DNA of 21,694 bases from DAOTUB01 sp034437455 (GTDB taxonomy: Bacteria > Chloroflexota > Anaerolineae > B4-G1): assembly GCA_034437455.1 (NCBI GenBank), contig DAOTUB010000334.1:1-21694 (forward strand), written 5' to 3'. This document shows, piece by piece, positions 15,053-21,694 of the stretch; position 1 is the first letter of the stretch; each line of letters opens with the position of its first letter. The translations under genes and the position numbers were made by a program. A model generated the notes under the pieces. The model was not told where the DNA came from and did not search any database. It saw only the letters and a program-made list of their open reading frames with translations.

Positions 15053-16272
15053 TATGCTCTCCGTTGTCCATCACGCAGGGTACCCAGATGCTCGTCCACT
15101 TGAGCGACGAGTACCTCGTGCTCATCTTGGATGGCCTTGAGCGCGCGGGTGGCTTCGGCGCGGCGGGCCTCCCAGAGGGCGTCCAGTTGAGCGCGGTATA
15201 GTTCGACGATGGGCACGAGCGCATCCAGGCGTTTCAAGTGTTCGTCGTTGGTCGTCCCTTGTTGTCGCCAGCGTTCCTCGGTAATGACATCCTGTTTCTT
15301 CTGTTTCTTCACCTGTTCTGCTACCCACTCCTCCCATTGCCGCTTGAGTCGATCCTCGGCCACCCGCTGCATCTCGGCTACCTCGTTCTGCCGCTTCTCT
15401 ATCCGCGTCTGAAAGCTCTCCAATTTCTCCAGCGCCCGTTTGACCAGTTGCTGCTGCTCGATAAAGCCCTGCGTCTGCACGCGCAACCGTTCCATCTCCA
15501 GGGCCACCTGCTCGCCCTGATCCAGGTACTTTTGCATCTTTTGTTCGCGCTGAAAGTCAGAGATGCGCAGTTCCTCCAGGGGCTTTTCGTACTTTTTCGT
15601 CTCTTGGATGGCATCCTCAATGCGGACTTTTTGCTTCTGAAGCATCTCTTCGAGGAGAGGAAGTTTTTTGGACAGGGCCTCGTGATTCTTGCGTTGTTCG
15701 GTTGTCTCTTGTTCCAGCTCGGCGATCCGGCGGTTATCGGCGCGGCGTTGCTCCTCCAGGTAAGAGACAGCCTGCATGCGGTCGTTGGAGCGTTGGCTCA
15801 GGTCGGCCACGGCGACTTCCAGGCGCTGGAGATTTGTGCTCAATCGTTCCTCCTCGGCCTTGCGCGCGTCCAGATCCTCGTCGTAGCGGGGCAAGACGCG
15901 CATCTCTTTCTCCAGCTTGCTCAGTTGTCCCTGGAACGCCTCGTGTTCGATCCGGCGCAGTCGTTCGGATTCGGCCTGTTCCTTGCGCCGCGTCTCCTCG
16001 CGCTGCTCGACCAGATAGGTAATTTCCTTTTTAAAGTTTGATACCATCTGCTCAAAGCCCGTCACCTGCGCCAGTGTGCCCTGGAGACCGGCTATCGTGG
16101 TTTGCTGTTCCTGGAGCTGCAAGGCCTGTTGGGCCAGTTTTCGTTCCTGTTCCTCGATTCGCTCCTGCAATGTGGCAATGGTGGCCTTGTCCTTGCGGCG
16201 ATCTTCGTCCAGCCACTTGATCGTCTGCACCGCCTGCGCCAGGTCCATCGTCTCGATTACTTTCATCGCCAT
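15052..16272 (-). CDS. Long coiled-coil protein of unknown family, coupled to selB
   Basis: A 406-residue, highly charged protein (rich in Glu, Gln, Arg, Lys and Leu) with almost continuous heptad-like repeats from about residue 15 to 395. I see no signal peptide, membrane helix, or enzymatic motif. Breaks in the coil are suggested around FEQMVSNFKKEITYL (residues ~73-87), RVLPRYDEDLD and a single tryptophan-rich stretch (RQWEEWVAEQ). I do not recognise a named family; an SMC/KfrA-like structural or scaffold role is only a guess from composition. The ATG at 16272 is supported by a near-complete Shine-Dalgarno (AGGGGGTGA, 16284-16276). The stop is fused to the selB start (TAATG), which means the two are translated in step. 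Confidence 0.8.
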   Translation of the reverse strand: MAMKVIETMDLAQAVQTIKWLDEDRRKDKATIATLQERIEEQERKLAQQALQLQEQQTTIAGLQGTLAQVTGFEQMVSNFKKEITYLVEQREETRRKEQAESERLRRIEHEAFQGQLSKLEKEMRVLPRYDEDLDARKAEEERLSTNLQRLEVAVADLSQRSNDRMQAVSYLEEQRRADNRRIAELEQETTEQRKNHEALSKKLPLLEEMLQKQKVRIEDAIQETKKYEKPLEELRISDFQREQKMQKYLDQGEQVALEMERLRVQTQGFIEQQQLVKRALEKLESFQTRIEKRQNEVAEMQRVAEDRLKRQWEEWVAEQVKKQKKQDVITEERWRQQGTTNDEHLKRLDALVPIVELYRAQLDALWEARRAEATRALKAIQDEHEVLVAQVDEHLGTLRDGQRRA

Positions 16273-16275
16273 GAA

Positions 16276-16284
16276 TCACCCCCT
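16276..16284 (-). promoter_or_regulatory. Strong ribosome binding site of the coiled-coil gene
   Basis: AGGGGGTGA on the minus strand matches the 16S anti-Shine-Dalgarno (AGGAGGTGA) at eight of nine bases and lies three bases before the ATG at 16272. It fixes the start. Confidence 0.75.
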
Positions 16285-16296
16285 GGATGAGTTTTA

Positions 16297-16348
16297 CCGA
16301 TTTTTCGCCCCTTGAGGTAACCACGTTCGTGCCAACGAAATCGGGGCG
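16297..16348 (-). promoter_or_regulatory. Structured leader with two competing stems upstream of the coiled-coil/selB operon
   Basis: In the ~97-base leader, CGCCCC (16348-16343) can pair with GGGGCG (16311-16306). The overlapping CCGATTT (16344-16338) can pair with AAATCGG (16303-16297). Both left arms share two bases, so the stems exclude one another. A small hairpin, ACGAA/TTCGT with a four-base loop (16326-16339), lies inside and overlaps the second left arm. This layout suits an RNA switch; no known riboswitch class is recognised. Confidence 0.4.
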
Positions 16349-16375
16349 GTTTCAAAAATAGTTTCAACAGTACTG

Positions 16376-16404
16376 ATTATAACATCATTCTTTATCACAG
16401 GCAA
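16376..16404 (-). promoter_or_regulatory. Promoter of the coiled-coil/selB operon
   Basis: Minus-strand -35 TTGCCT (16404-16399), a 17-base spacer and a perfect -10 TATAAT (16381-16376). Transcription would begin near 16369, about 97 bases before the ATG. Confidence 0.7.
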
Positions 16405-16430
16405 CGGTTGACAGGTACGGCAAGTTGCCT
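16399..16430. promoter_or_regulatory. 7-bp inverted repeat spanning both divergent promoters
   Basis: AGGCAAC (16399-16405) and GTTGCCT (16424-16430) are exact reverse complements, 18 bases apart. The left arm covers the leftward -35 box, the right arm touches the rightward -10 box, and the rightward -35 lies between. A protein bound here could control both directions. Confidence 0.4.
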
Positions 16431-16435
16431 ATAAT
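16408..16435 (+). promoter_or_regulatory. Promoter of the glycosyltransferase operon
   Basis: Consensus -35 TTGACA (16408-16413), a 16-base spacer and a perfect -10 TATAAT (16430-16435). The predicted start is near 16442, only about ten bases before the ATG, with GGAG at 16442-16445 as a short ribosome site at the very 5' end. Confidence 0.8.
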
Positions 16436-16451
16436 TGACCTGGAGCCAGCG

Positions 16452-17561
16452 ATGAAAATTGGTATTGACGCCCGTATCGCCCACTATTCTCAGGGTGGCA
16501 TTCGCAACTATGTGGTGCATCTGCTCGACGCCTTGGCCGCGCTCGATGCAGAGACCGACTATCGCGTGCTGCACAGTCGCAAGGATCGCGACCCGCCACT
16601 GCCGGCATCCAACTTTCGTTCCTTTGCCTGCTGGACTCCCTCGCATCACCGGCTGGAGCGGTGGACGCTGGGGGCGGAGGTGAAGCGGATGAGTCTCGAT
16701 CTGCTTCACAGTCCAGATTTTATCCCCCCAGCCTTTGGCTACCGCCGTTCGGTGATCACCGTCCACGATTTAAACTTTCTCTACTATCCCAAGTTTCTCA
16801 CCGCCGAAAGCCGTCGTTACTACAACCAGCAGATCGAGTGGGCCGTGCAGCGCGCCGATCACATCCTGGCCGACTCGCATTCTACCAAGATAGATTTGAC
16901 CACATTGCTGAATGTGCCGGCGGAAAAAGTCACCGTGGTACATTTGGCCGCCGACCCGGCTTTTTGCCCGCTGTCGAAAAAAGAAGCCCGGCAGGTCGCT
17001 GCCCAGCACGACTTGAAGCCGGGCTTTTTGCTTTTTGTGGGAACGCTGGAACCGCGCAAGAACGTGCCGGGGTTGTTGCGAGCCTATCGCTTGCTGCTCG
17101 ACGAGGAGGTGACGAACGCGCCGCTGGTGTTGGTCGGCGGTATGGGCTGGCTGTACGACGAGATTTTCGAGCGCGTCGAGGCGCTCCATCTGACCGAGCA
17201 TGTGCGCTTTCTGCACGACGTGCCGGATGCCGACCTGCCGGGATTGTACAACACCGCCAGCGTGCTGGTGACTCCATCGTTCTACGAGGGGTTCGGACTG
17301 CCAGCGCTGGAGGCGATGGCCTGCGGCACGCCTGTCGTGGTCGCCGAACGAGCCTCGTTGCCCGAAGTCGTCGGCGAGGCGGGGTTGTTGGTGAACCCGG
17401 ACGATCCGGAGGACATTGCCCGCGCGCTGACTCGCGTGCTGACCGAGAACGCGCAGCGGGCGCAAATGCGAAAGATGGGACTGGAGCAGGCGGCGTGTTT
17501 CACCTGGGAGCGCACGGCTCGGGAGACGCTGGCGGTGTATCGGGATGTGTTGAGTACATGA
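16452..17561 (+). CDS. Glycosyltransferase family 4 (GT-B fold)
   Basis: A 369-residue retaining GT-B glycosyltransferase. The N-terminal domain starts MKIGIDAR and has the GGIRNY loop (15-20) and the VHDLNF strand (H105, D106). The C-terminal domain starts FLLFVGTLEPRKN (R202, K203 for nucleotide-sugar phosphate binding) and has the E-X7-E motif with E279 and E287 (SFYEGFGLPALEAMACGTP). The pattern is that of mannosyl/glucosyl transferases of the WbaZ/RfaG-like group; donor and acceptor are not predictable. The frame is open to 16425, but that codon lies inside the -10 box, so the ATG at 16452 is the start. First of two coupled genes, probably for cell-surface glycan synthesis. Confidence 0.92.
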   Translation: MKIGIDARIAHYSQGGIRNYVVHLLDALAALDAETDYRVLHSRKDRDPPLPASNFRSFACWTPSHHRLERWTLGAEVKRMSLDLLHSPDFIPPAFGYRRSVITVHDLNFLYYPKFLTAESRRYYNQQIEWAVQRADHILADSHSTKIDLTTLLNVPAEKVTVVHLAADPAFCPLSKKEARQVAAQHDLKPGFLLFVGTLEPRKNVPGLLRAYRLLLDEEVTNAPLVLVGGMGWLYDEIFERVEALHLTEHVRFLHDVPDADLPGLYNTASVLVTPSFYEGFGLPALEAMACGTPVVVAERASLPEVVGEAGLLVNPDDPEDIARALTRVLTENAQRAQMRKMGLEQAACFTWERTARETLAVYRDVLST

Positions 17562-18787
17562 GAATCTTGTTCCTGACGCCGCAAGCGCCGTACCCCCCTC
17601 AGAAGGGAACGGCGCTCCGTAATTGGGGCTTGATCTCTGGATTGTCCTCCCGTCATCAAGTGGGACTGCTCAGTTTCCTGGCTCCCGGGCAAGAATTCCA
17701 ACTGGCATCGCCACTGACTGCTGCTTGTGAACGCGTCGAAACGGTTCCCCAGCCGACCCGCACCCGCCGCGACCGTTTGCGTGATATGCTCATCACGCGC
17801 CAACCGGATATGGCGCTACGGCTGGCATCAGAAGCCTATGCCCACAGGCTGGCGGACTGGCTGGCGCAAGAGTCCTTTGACATCGTGCAGATCGAGGGGA
17901 TCGAGATGGCCCCCTATCTCGACATCGTTGAAGCGGCCCACGCACGACCCTTTGTGGTCTTTGACGATCACAACTGCGAATACTTGCTTCAGCAACGGAC
18001 GTTTCTCACCGATCTGCGCGTGCCTGTCCGCTGGCCCGGCGCGGCCTATTCGTTCGTGCAATGGCGGCGGCTGCGTCGCTACGAGGCCCAGATCTGCCGT
18101 CGCGCCGACCGCGTGTTGGCCGTCTCTGATGCAGACGCGGCAGCGCTGCGCAGGTTAGTACCGGGTCTCGACGCGATCGTTGTCCCCAACGGCATTGACA
18201 CGCAGACTTACATTCCCCCACCCTCACCCCCCCACACCGCTGGCGCGAACCTCGTCTTTACCGGGACGATGGACTTTCGACCCAACGTGGACGCGGTGTT
18301 GTGGTTTGTGCGCCAGGTGTTCCCCCGAATACGGAAGGAGATGCCGGAGGTCCGTTTTGTCGTCGTCGGGCAGCGACCGCATCGGTGCCTGGATCCTCTG
18401 CGAGACGATCCGGCGGTGATGCTGACGGGCTGGGTAGAGGACACGCGCCCTTATATCGCGGAGTCGGCGGTCTACGTCGCGCCGCTGCGCGTGGGGGGCG
18501 GGACGCGGCTCAAGCTGTTGGAGGCGATGGCCATGGGAAAGCCGGTGGTCGCCACGCGATTGGGCGCAGAAGGGTACCCGGTGACGGATGGATGCGAGTT
18601 GCTGCTGGCCGACACGCCGGCCGATTTTGCCGCCGCCGTGTTGTCGCTGCTGCGCGCGCCAGAGCGACGGATTGGGTTAGGCCAGGCTGCGCGGGCTTTT
18701 GTCGAACGCCGGTACGACTGGCGAGCCATCGTGCCGCGGGTAGAGACGGTGTATGAGAGTCTGTTTGGTACAAGTACGTCAGAATAA
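17558..18787 (+). CDS. Glycosyltransferase family 4, EpsH1/PEP-CTERM-like
   Basis: A 409-residue GT-B protein whose ATG overlaps the stop of the preceding glycosyltransferase by four bases (ATGA). The N-terminal domain opens MRILFLTPQAPYPPQKGTALRNW and includes FDDHNCEYLL (residues 135-144). The linker reaches the C-terminal domain at LVFTGTMDFRPNVDAV (232-247), and the acidic motif region is GGGTRLKLLEAMAMG (313-327, E322). Openings of this kind (PYPP-x-KG-x-x-R) occur in sugar transferases of exopolysaccharide/PEP-CTERM systems; no other such genes are seen here. The interdomain linker IPPPSPP (219-225) is encoded by a C-rich tract. The frame is open back to 16661 but that part is a shadow. 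The end overlaps convergent clpC by nine bases. Confidence 0.92.
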   Translation: MRILFLTPQAPYPPQKGTALRNWGLISGLSSRHQVGLLSFLAPGQEFQLASPLTAACERVETVPQPTRTRRDRLRDMLITRQPDMALRLASEAYAHRLADWLAQESFDIVQIEGIEMAPYLDIVEAAHARPFVVFDDHNCEYLLQQRTFLTDLRVPVRWPGAAYSFVQWRRLRRYEAQICRRADRVLAVSDADAAALRRLVPGLDAIVVPNGIDTQTYIPPPSPPHTAGANLVFTGTMDFRPNVDAVLWFVRQVFPRIRKEMPEVRFVVVGQRPHRCLDPLRDDPAVMLTGWVEDTRPYIAESAVYVAPLRVGGGTRLKLLEAMAMGKPVVATRLGAEGYPVTDGCELLLADTPADFAAAVLSLLRAPERRIGLGQAARAFVERRYDWRAIVPRVETVYESLFGTSTSE

Positions 18788-21268
18788 GGCCGTCATCATG
18801 GCAGATTCTTTCACCGTTTCTTCTTTTTGGCGAAGCACGATCTCGTCTTCCTCCACATCCACCAGCACGGCGTCTCCCTCTGCGAACTGGTTGGACAGGA
18901 TCGCGTCAGAGAGCGCATCCTCAATGCGATTCTGAATAACTCGCCGCAGTGGCCGCGCGCCATACTCCTCGCTGTAGCCCTCCTCGGCCAGCAATTCCTT
19001 GGCTTCTTCTGTCACTTCCATCTGAATGCCAGATTCCGCCAGCCGGACGCGTACTTTGTTCAGTTCCAGATCCACAATTTGAGCAATATCCTCCCGGCTG
19101 AGGGCGTGGAAGACGATGACATTGTCCACTCGATTGAGGAACTCGGGCTGAAACAGGCCCTTCAACTGGTCGAGCAATCGCTTGCGCATCTCTTCGTAAT
19201 TGCGCTCGGCGTCCACCTCTTCGTCGTGGCGGGAGGCAAAGCCCAGGCTCGTCTCCCGCTTGATCATCTTGGCCCCAATGTTCGAGGTCATGATGATGAT
19301 AGCGTTGCGGAAATCTACCTTGCGTCCTCGGGCGTCAGAAAGGTGGCCTTCCTCCATGATCTGCAACAGCATATTAAAGGCCTCAGGATGCGCCTTTTCG
19401 ATCTCGTCAAAGGCGACGATGGAATAGGGGCGGCGGCGTATCGTCTCGGTCAGTTGTCCCGCGTCGTCGTAGCCGATGTAACCGGGCGGCGCTCCCACCA
19501 GCCGGGCCACCGTGTGGCGCTCCATGAACTCGGACATGTCGAGTTGTAACAGCGCGTCCTCGCTGCCGAACAAGAACTCGGCCAACGCTTTGGCCAATTC
19601 CGTCTTGCCCACCCCGGTGGGGCCGAGGAAAATGAAGGAACCGATGGGGCGGCGGAGATCTTTAAGCCCGGCCCTCGCCCGGCGCACGGCCTTGGAGATT
19701 GCCGAGACGGCTTCGTCCTGGCCGACGATGCGTTGGTGGATCGTTTCCTCCATGTGCAGCAGGCGTTCCTGCTCGTCGCTGTGCAACTGGGTGAGCGGGA
19801 TGCCGGTCCACATCGCGACGACTTCTGCGATATCTTCGGGACCGACGGCGATCCCACTGTAAAGAGAAGCGCCATCTCTGCCGGCGCGCAATGTTTCCAG
19901 TTGTTCCTGCTGATCGATCTCCCGATCCCGCAGCATAGAGGCGTCTTCGTATCGCCGCTCCTTGATCGCTTTCTCCTTGGCCTGCTGCACGGTTTTCAGG
20001 TTGGAGAATATCTCCCGCAGTCCTTTGGCGTAAGAGGTCTTGTACATTCGCACGCGGGAGGCGCCTTCGTCGATCAAGTCGATCGCCTTATCCGGGAGGT
20101 AGCGATCGGTGATGTAGCGGGCTGAAAGCTGTGCAGCTGCCTCCAGGGCGGCGTCGCTGATGTGTAATTGATGGTGCTGTTCGTAGGGTTCTCGAACGCC
20201 GTGCAGAATCTCGATCGTCTCCTCGACCGATGGCTCGTCGACCGTGATGGGCTGGAAGCGCCGCTCCAACGCTGCATCCGACTCGATGTGTTTGCGATAT
20301 TCCGCCAGCGTGGTCGCGCCGATGCACTGTAGCTCTCCTCGGGCGAGGGCCGGTTTGAGGATGTTGGCCGCGTCCATCGAGGAGCCGGCCGATCCGGCCC
20401 CGACGAGCATGTGTACCTCATCAATGAACAAGATGCTCTCGCTCTTTTTAAGTTCGTCGATGACCTTTTTGAGACGTTCCTCGAATTGCCCCCGGTATAT
20501 CGTCCCGGCGACGAGCGAACCGATGTCGAGTTGAAGCAATCGTTTATCCAACAGCGGTGTGGGGACCTCACCGGTAAAGATGCGTTGCGCCAGTCCCTCG
20601 ACAATGGCCGTTTTGCCCACTCCTGGCTCACCGATGAGCGCGGGGTTGTTCTTTGTCCTCCGGGCCAGGATCTGGATCACGCGTTCGATCTCTTGTTCCC
20701 GGCCAACGACCGGATCCAGTTTGTTCTGTTCGGCAAGGGCCGTCAGATCGATGGCCAGTTTATCCGTCAGCGGGGTTTTGCCCGATTTGCCTTTTTCCTC
20801 CTTGCCGGCGAGAACGGGTTGCCGTTGCAGGGTCTGGTCGGTGTAACGGCGGACCTGATCGCTCGTGATGCCCAGGTGATTGAGTATCTCCAGCGCAGTG
20901 CCGTCACTTTGACGGACGAGTCCCAATAGGAGATGGTGGGTGTCGATTCGAGAGTCGCCCCGGCGCCGGGCCTCGTCTCCGGCTAACTCTAACACTCGCT
21001 GGGTGCGGGGCGTGAGGTCGACTTCCTTTTTGAGCAAAGAGGAGCGCCGGCGCACTGTACTGAGCCGCTTGGCCCAGTGCTGCACGTCACCGGATTGCAG
21101 ACCAAGTTGGTGCAGTACCCGGCTGGCTGTTCCTCTCTTTTCGTGCAAAAGCCCTAGCAAGAGATGCTCGGTGCCAACCCGTGCGTGGTTCATCCGTTCG
21201 GCCTCTTGCTGGGCAAGTTTCAACGCGCGTCGTGCCGCGTTGGTAAAGTACTTCATTAAATTATCCAT
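18779..21268 (-). CDS. clpC: ATP-dependent Clp protease ATP-binding subunit ClpC
   Basis: An 829-residue Hsp100 unfoldase that feeds substrates to ClpP. Domains in order: two Clp_N repeats (~residues 5-145), AAA+ domain 1 with GEPGVGKT (213-220) and FIDE (281-284), a UVR-type middle segment (VQQAKEKAIKERRYEDASMLRDRE, 427-450), and AAA+ domain 2 with GPTGVGKT (549-556), pore loop GYIGY (596-600) and VAFDEIE (618-624). The LGF loop at 675-677 is the ClpP contact. The UVR middle domain and LGF loop make it ClpC rather than ClpB. The ATG at 21268 follows a GAGGGGGT site; an in-frame ATG four codons in is a possible alternative. ctsR, mcsA and mcsB, often beside clpC in Firmicutes, are not in view to the left or in the 426 bases to the right. 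Confidence 0.97.
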   Translation of the reverse strand: MDNLMKYFTNAARRALKLAQQEAERMNHARVGTEHLLLGLLHEKRGTASRVLHQLGLQSGDVQHWAKRLSTVRRRSSLLKKEVDLTPRTQRVLELAGDEARRRGDSRIDTHHLLLGLVRQSDGTALEILNHLGITSDQVRRYTDQTLQRQPVLAGKEEKGKSGKTPLTDKLAIDLTALAEQNKLDPVVGREQEIERVIQILARRTKNNPALIGEPGVGKTAIVEGLAQRIFTGEVPTPLLDKRLLQLDIGSLVAGTIYRGQFEERLKKVIDELKKSESILFIDEVHMLVGAGSAGSSMDAANILKPALARGELQCIGATTLAEYRKHIESDAALERRFQPITVDEPSVEETIEILHGVREPYEQHHQLHISDAALEAAAQLSARYITDRYLPDKAIDLIDEGASRVRMYKTSYAKGLREIFSNLKTVQQAKEKAIKERRYEDASMLRDREIDQQEQLETLRAGRDGASLYSGIAVGPEDIAEVVAMWTGIPLTQLHSDEQERLLHMEETIHQRIVGQDEAVSAISKAVRRARAGLKDLRRPIGSFIFLGPTGVGKTELAKALAEFLFGSEDALLQLDMSEFMERHTVARLVGAPPGYIGYDDAGQLTETIRRRPYSIVAFDEIEKAHPEAFNMLLQIMEEGHLSDARGRKVDFRNAIIIMTSNIGAKMIKRETSLGFASRHDEEVDAERNYEEMRKRLLDQLKGLFQPEFLNRVDNVIVFHALSREDIAQIVDLELNKVRVRLAESGIQMEVTEEAKELLAEEGYSEEYGARPLRRVIQNRIEDALSDAILSNQFAEGDAVLVDVEEDEIVLRQKEETVKESAMMTALF

Positions 21269-21363
21269 CGCTTTTTACCCCCTCGTTTCTAGCGCGATGA
21301 CAAGCATTCCGCCAGTGTCGGAGGTCTTGCTCCTTTCTTCCTACGTGAACACTTGTGCGCGAT

Positions 21364-21381
21364 GACCGCGCTGTAGCGGTC
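21364..21381 (-). other. 6-bp hairpin in the clpC leader
   Basis: GACCGC, a six-base loop and GCGGTC form a perfect stem near the 5' end of the ~124-base clpC leader. The same leader carries a 10-base direct repeat (GCGCGATGAC on the plus strand at 21292-21301 and 21357-21366). Function unknown; it may shape or stabilise the mRNA. Confidence 0.4.
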
Positions 21382-21399
21382 TCTCAGGTAGGTAGCCTA

Positions 21400-21428
21400 A
21401 TTATAGAGCGTTTGACCATAATCTGCAA
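21400..21428 (-). promoter_or_regulatory. clpC promoter
   Basis: Minus-strand -35 TTGCAG (21428-21423), a 17-base spacer and a perfect -10 TATAAT (21405-21400). Transcription would start near 21393. One CtsR-like heptad (GGTCAAA) lies in the spacer but without the tandem partner. Confidence 0.7.
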
Positions 21429-21429
21429 G

Positions 21430-21439
21430 TGAGCGCTCA
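21430..21439. promoter_or_regulatory. 10-bp perfect palindrome next to the clpC -35 box
   Basis: TGAGCGCTCA lies one base upstream of the -35 box. It does not match CIRCE, ClgR or CtsR operators. It could be the site of an activator or repressor of clpC. Confidence 0.35.
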
Positions 21440-21477
21440 TGCAAGCTTTCAGCCACGTCAAAGATACCTCCTTCGAC

Positions 21478-21505
21478 TTGTCAGGTAGCGCGCATTGTGT
21501 AGAAT
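21478..21505 (+). promoter_or_regulatory. Possible rightward promoter leaving the window
   Basis: TTGTCA (21478-21483), a 16-base spacer and TAGAAT (21500-21505). It would start a transcript near 21512 running away from clpC. Only a ten-codon open frame (21517-21549) follows directly, so any real gene lies beyond the window. Confidence 0.35.
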
Positions 21506-21694
21506 TAGGTACATTCATGGCACAGTCAATTTGTTCCAGTTTACAATAATTACGCTCATTTGTCTATTTGGACTTTGGACAAGTGCGAACAGCCGGTCGT
21601 AATTGACTGGCTAACAATTGAACTTTAACAAGCAGTTTCGGGCCGGTTTGAGACTTTCTAGCTCTTTTTGATGACCGGATGGCGCTTTCGAGGC
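21506..21694. other. Non-coding, AT-richer stretch at the right edge
   Basis: No open frame of useful length, tRNA, repeat or terminator is visible. Base composition is richer in A and T than the coding regions, as expected for an intergenic or regulatory stretch upstream of a gene outside the window. Confidence 0.5.

Noticed and set aside
15238..16041. 267-codon plus-strand frame rich in Leu and Phe
   Set aside because: Antisense image of the coiled-coil gene; Glu and Gln codons read backwards give Leu and Phe, mimicking a membrane protein.
16661..17557. Long N-terminal extension of the second glycosyltransferase frame
   Set aside because: It is a shadow of the first glycosyltransferase; the real start at 17558 is fixed by the ATGA overlap and the normal GT-B N-terminus.
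21411..21417. CtsR operator upstream of clpC
   Set aside because: Only one GGTCAAA heptad is present; the second heptad of the tandem repeat is missing.
21517..21549. Ten-codon open frame after the rightward promoter
   Set aside because: No ribosome binding site and no sign of a leader peptide such as repeated codons or an attenuator; not worth calling a gene.

Overview
The window reads as a gene-dense stretch of a bacterial chromosome, most likely from a member of the Chloroflexota (Anaerolineae-like). That placement is an inference. It rests on the mix of a region-1.1-bearing vegetative sigma factor, a UVR-domain ClpC, SelB, strong AGGAGG-type ribosome binding sites, TTGnnn/TATAAT promoters, and several membrane families that I associate with that phylum. 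I see no phage, transposon, CRISPR, rRNA or tRNA signature.

Layout. (A) 1-3013, plus strand: the 3' end of an alpha/beta hydrolase, an ABC-2 permease and its ATPase, coupled by stop/start overlaps, then a membrane-anchored jelly-roll protein. (B) 2891-3766, minus: a radical SAM protein that runs tail-to-tail into the previous gene with a 123-base overlap. It has a textbook promoter that predicts a leaderless mRNA. (C) 3971-6421, plus: a 79-residue two-helix protein with an H-X13-H pair, followed by a 720-residue membrane protein built around a spermidine-synthase-like domain. (D) 6575-7777: the primary sigma factor, with its own promoter and a strong rho-independent terminator. (E) 7952-11765: three translationally coupled, purely membrane genes related to complex I / Mrp / hydrogenase-4 proton-pumping subunits, without any redox partner in view, followed closely by rarA. 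(F) 13133-16272, minus: a coiled-coil protein of unknown family coupled to selB. (G) 16452-18787, plus: two coupled GT-B glycosyltransferases, divergent from the coiled-coil/selB operon. (H) 18779-21268, minus: clpC with its promoter and leader; the rest of the window to 21694 is non-coding.

How the genes relate. The region mixes housekeeping functions (sigma factor, RarA, SelB, ClpC) with envelope and membrane functions. The least explained part is the orphan three-gene complex-I-like module. Its two antiporter-like subunits have altered proton-path residues, and its mRNA seems to begin with a 9-bp hairpin. Next most notable are the possible minimal b-type cytochrome beside a membrane SpeE-like protein whose usual catalytic aspartate is replaced, and the conserved-looking coupling of a long coiled-coil protein to the selenocysteine elongation factor. 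All three convergent gene pairs overlap, so there are no conventional terminators at those junctions.
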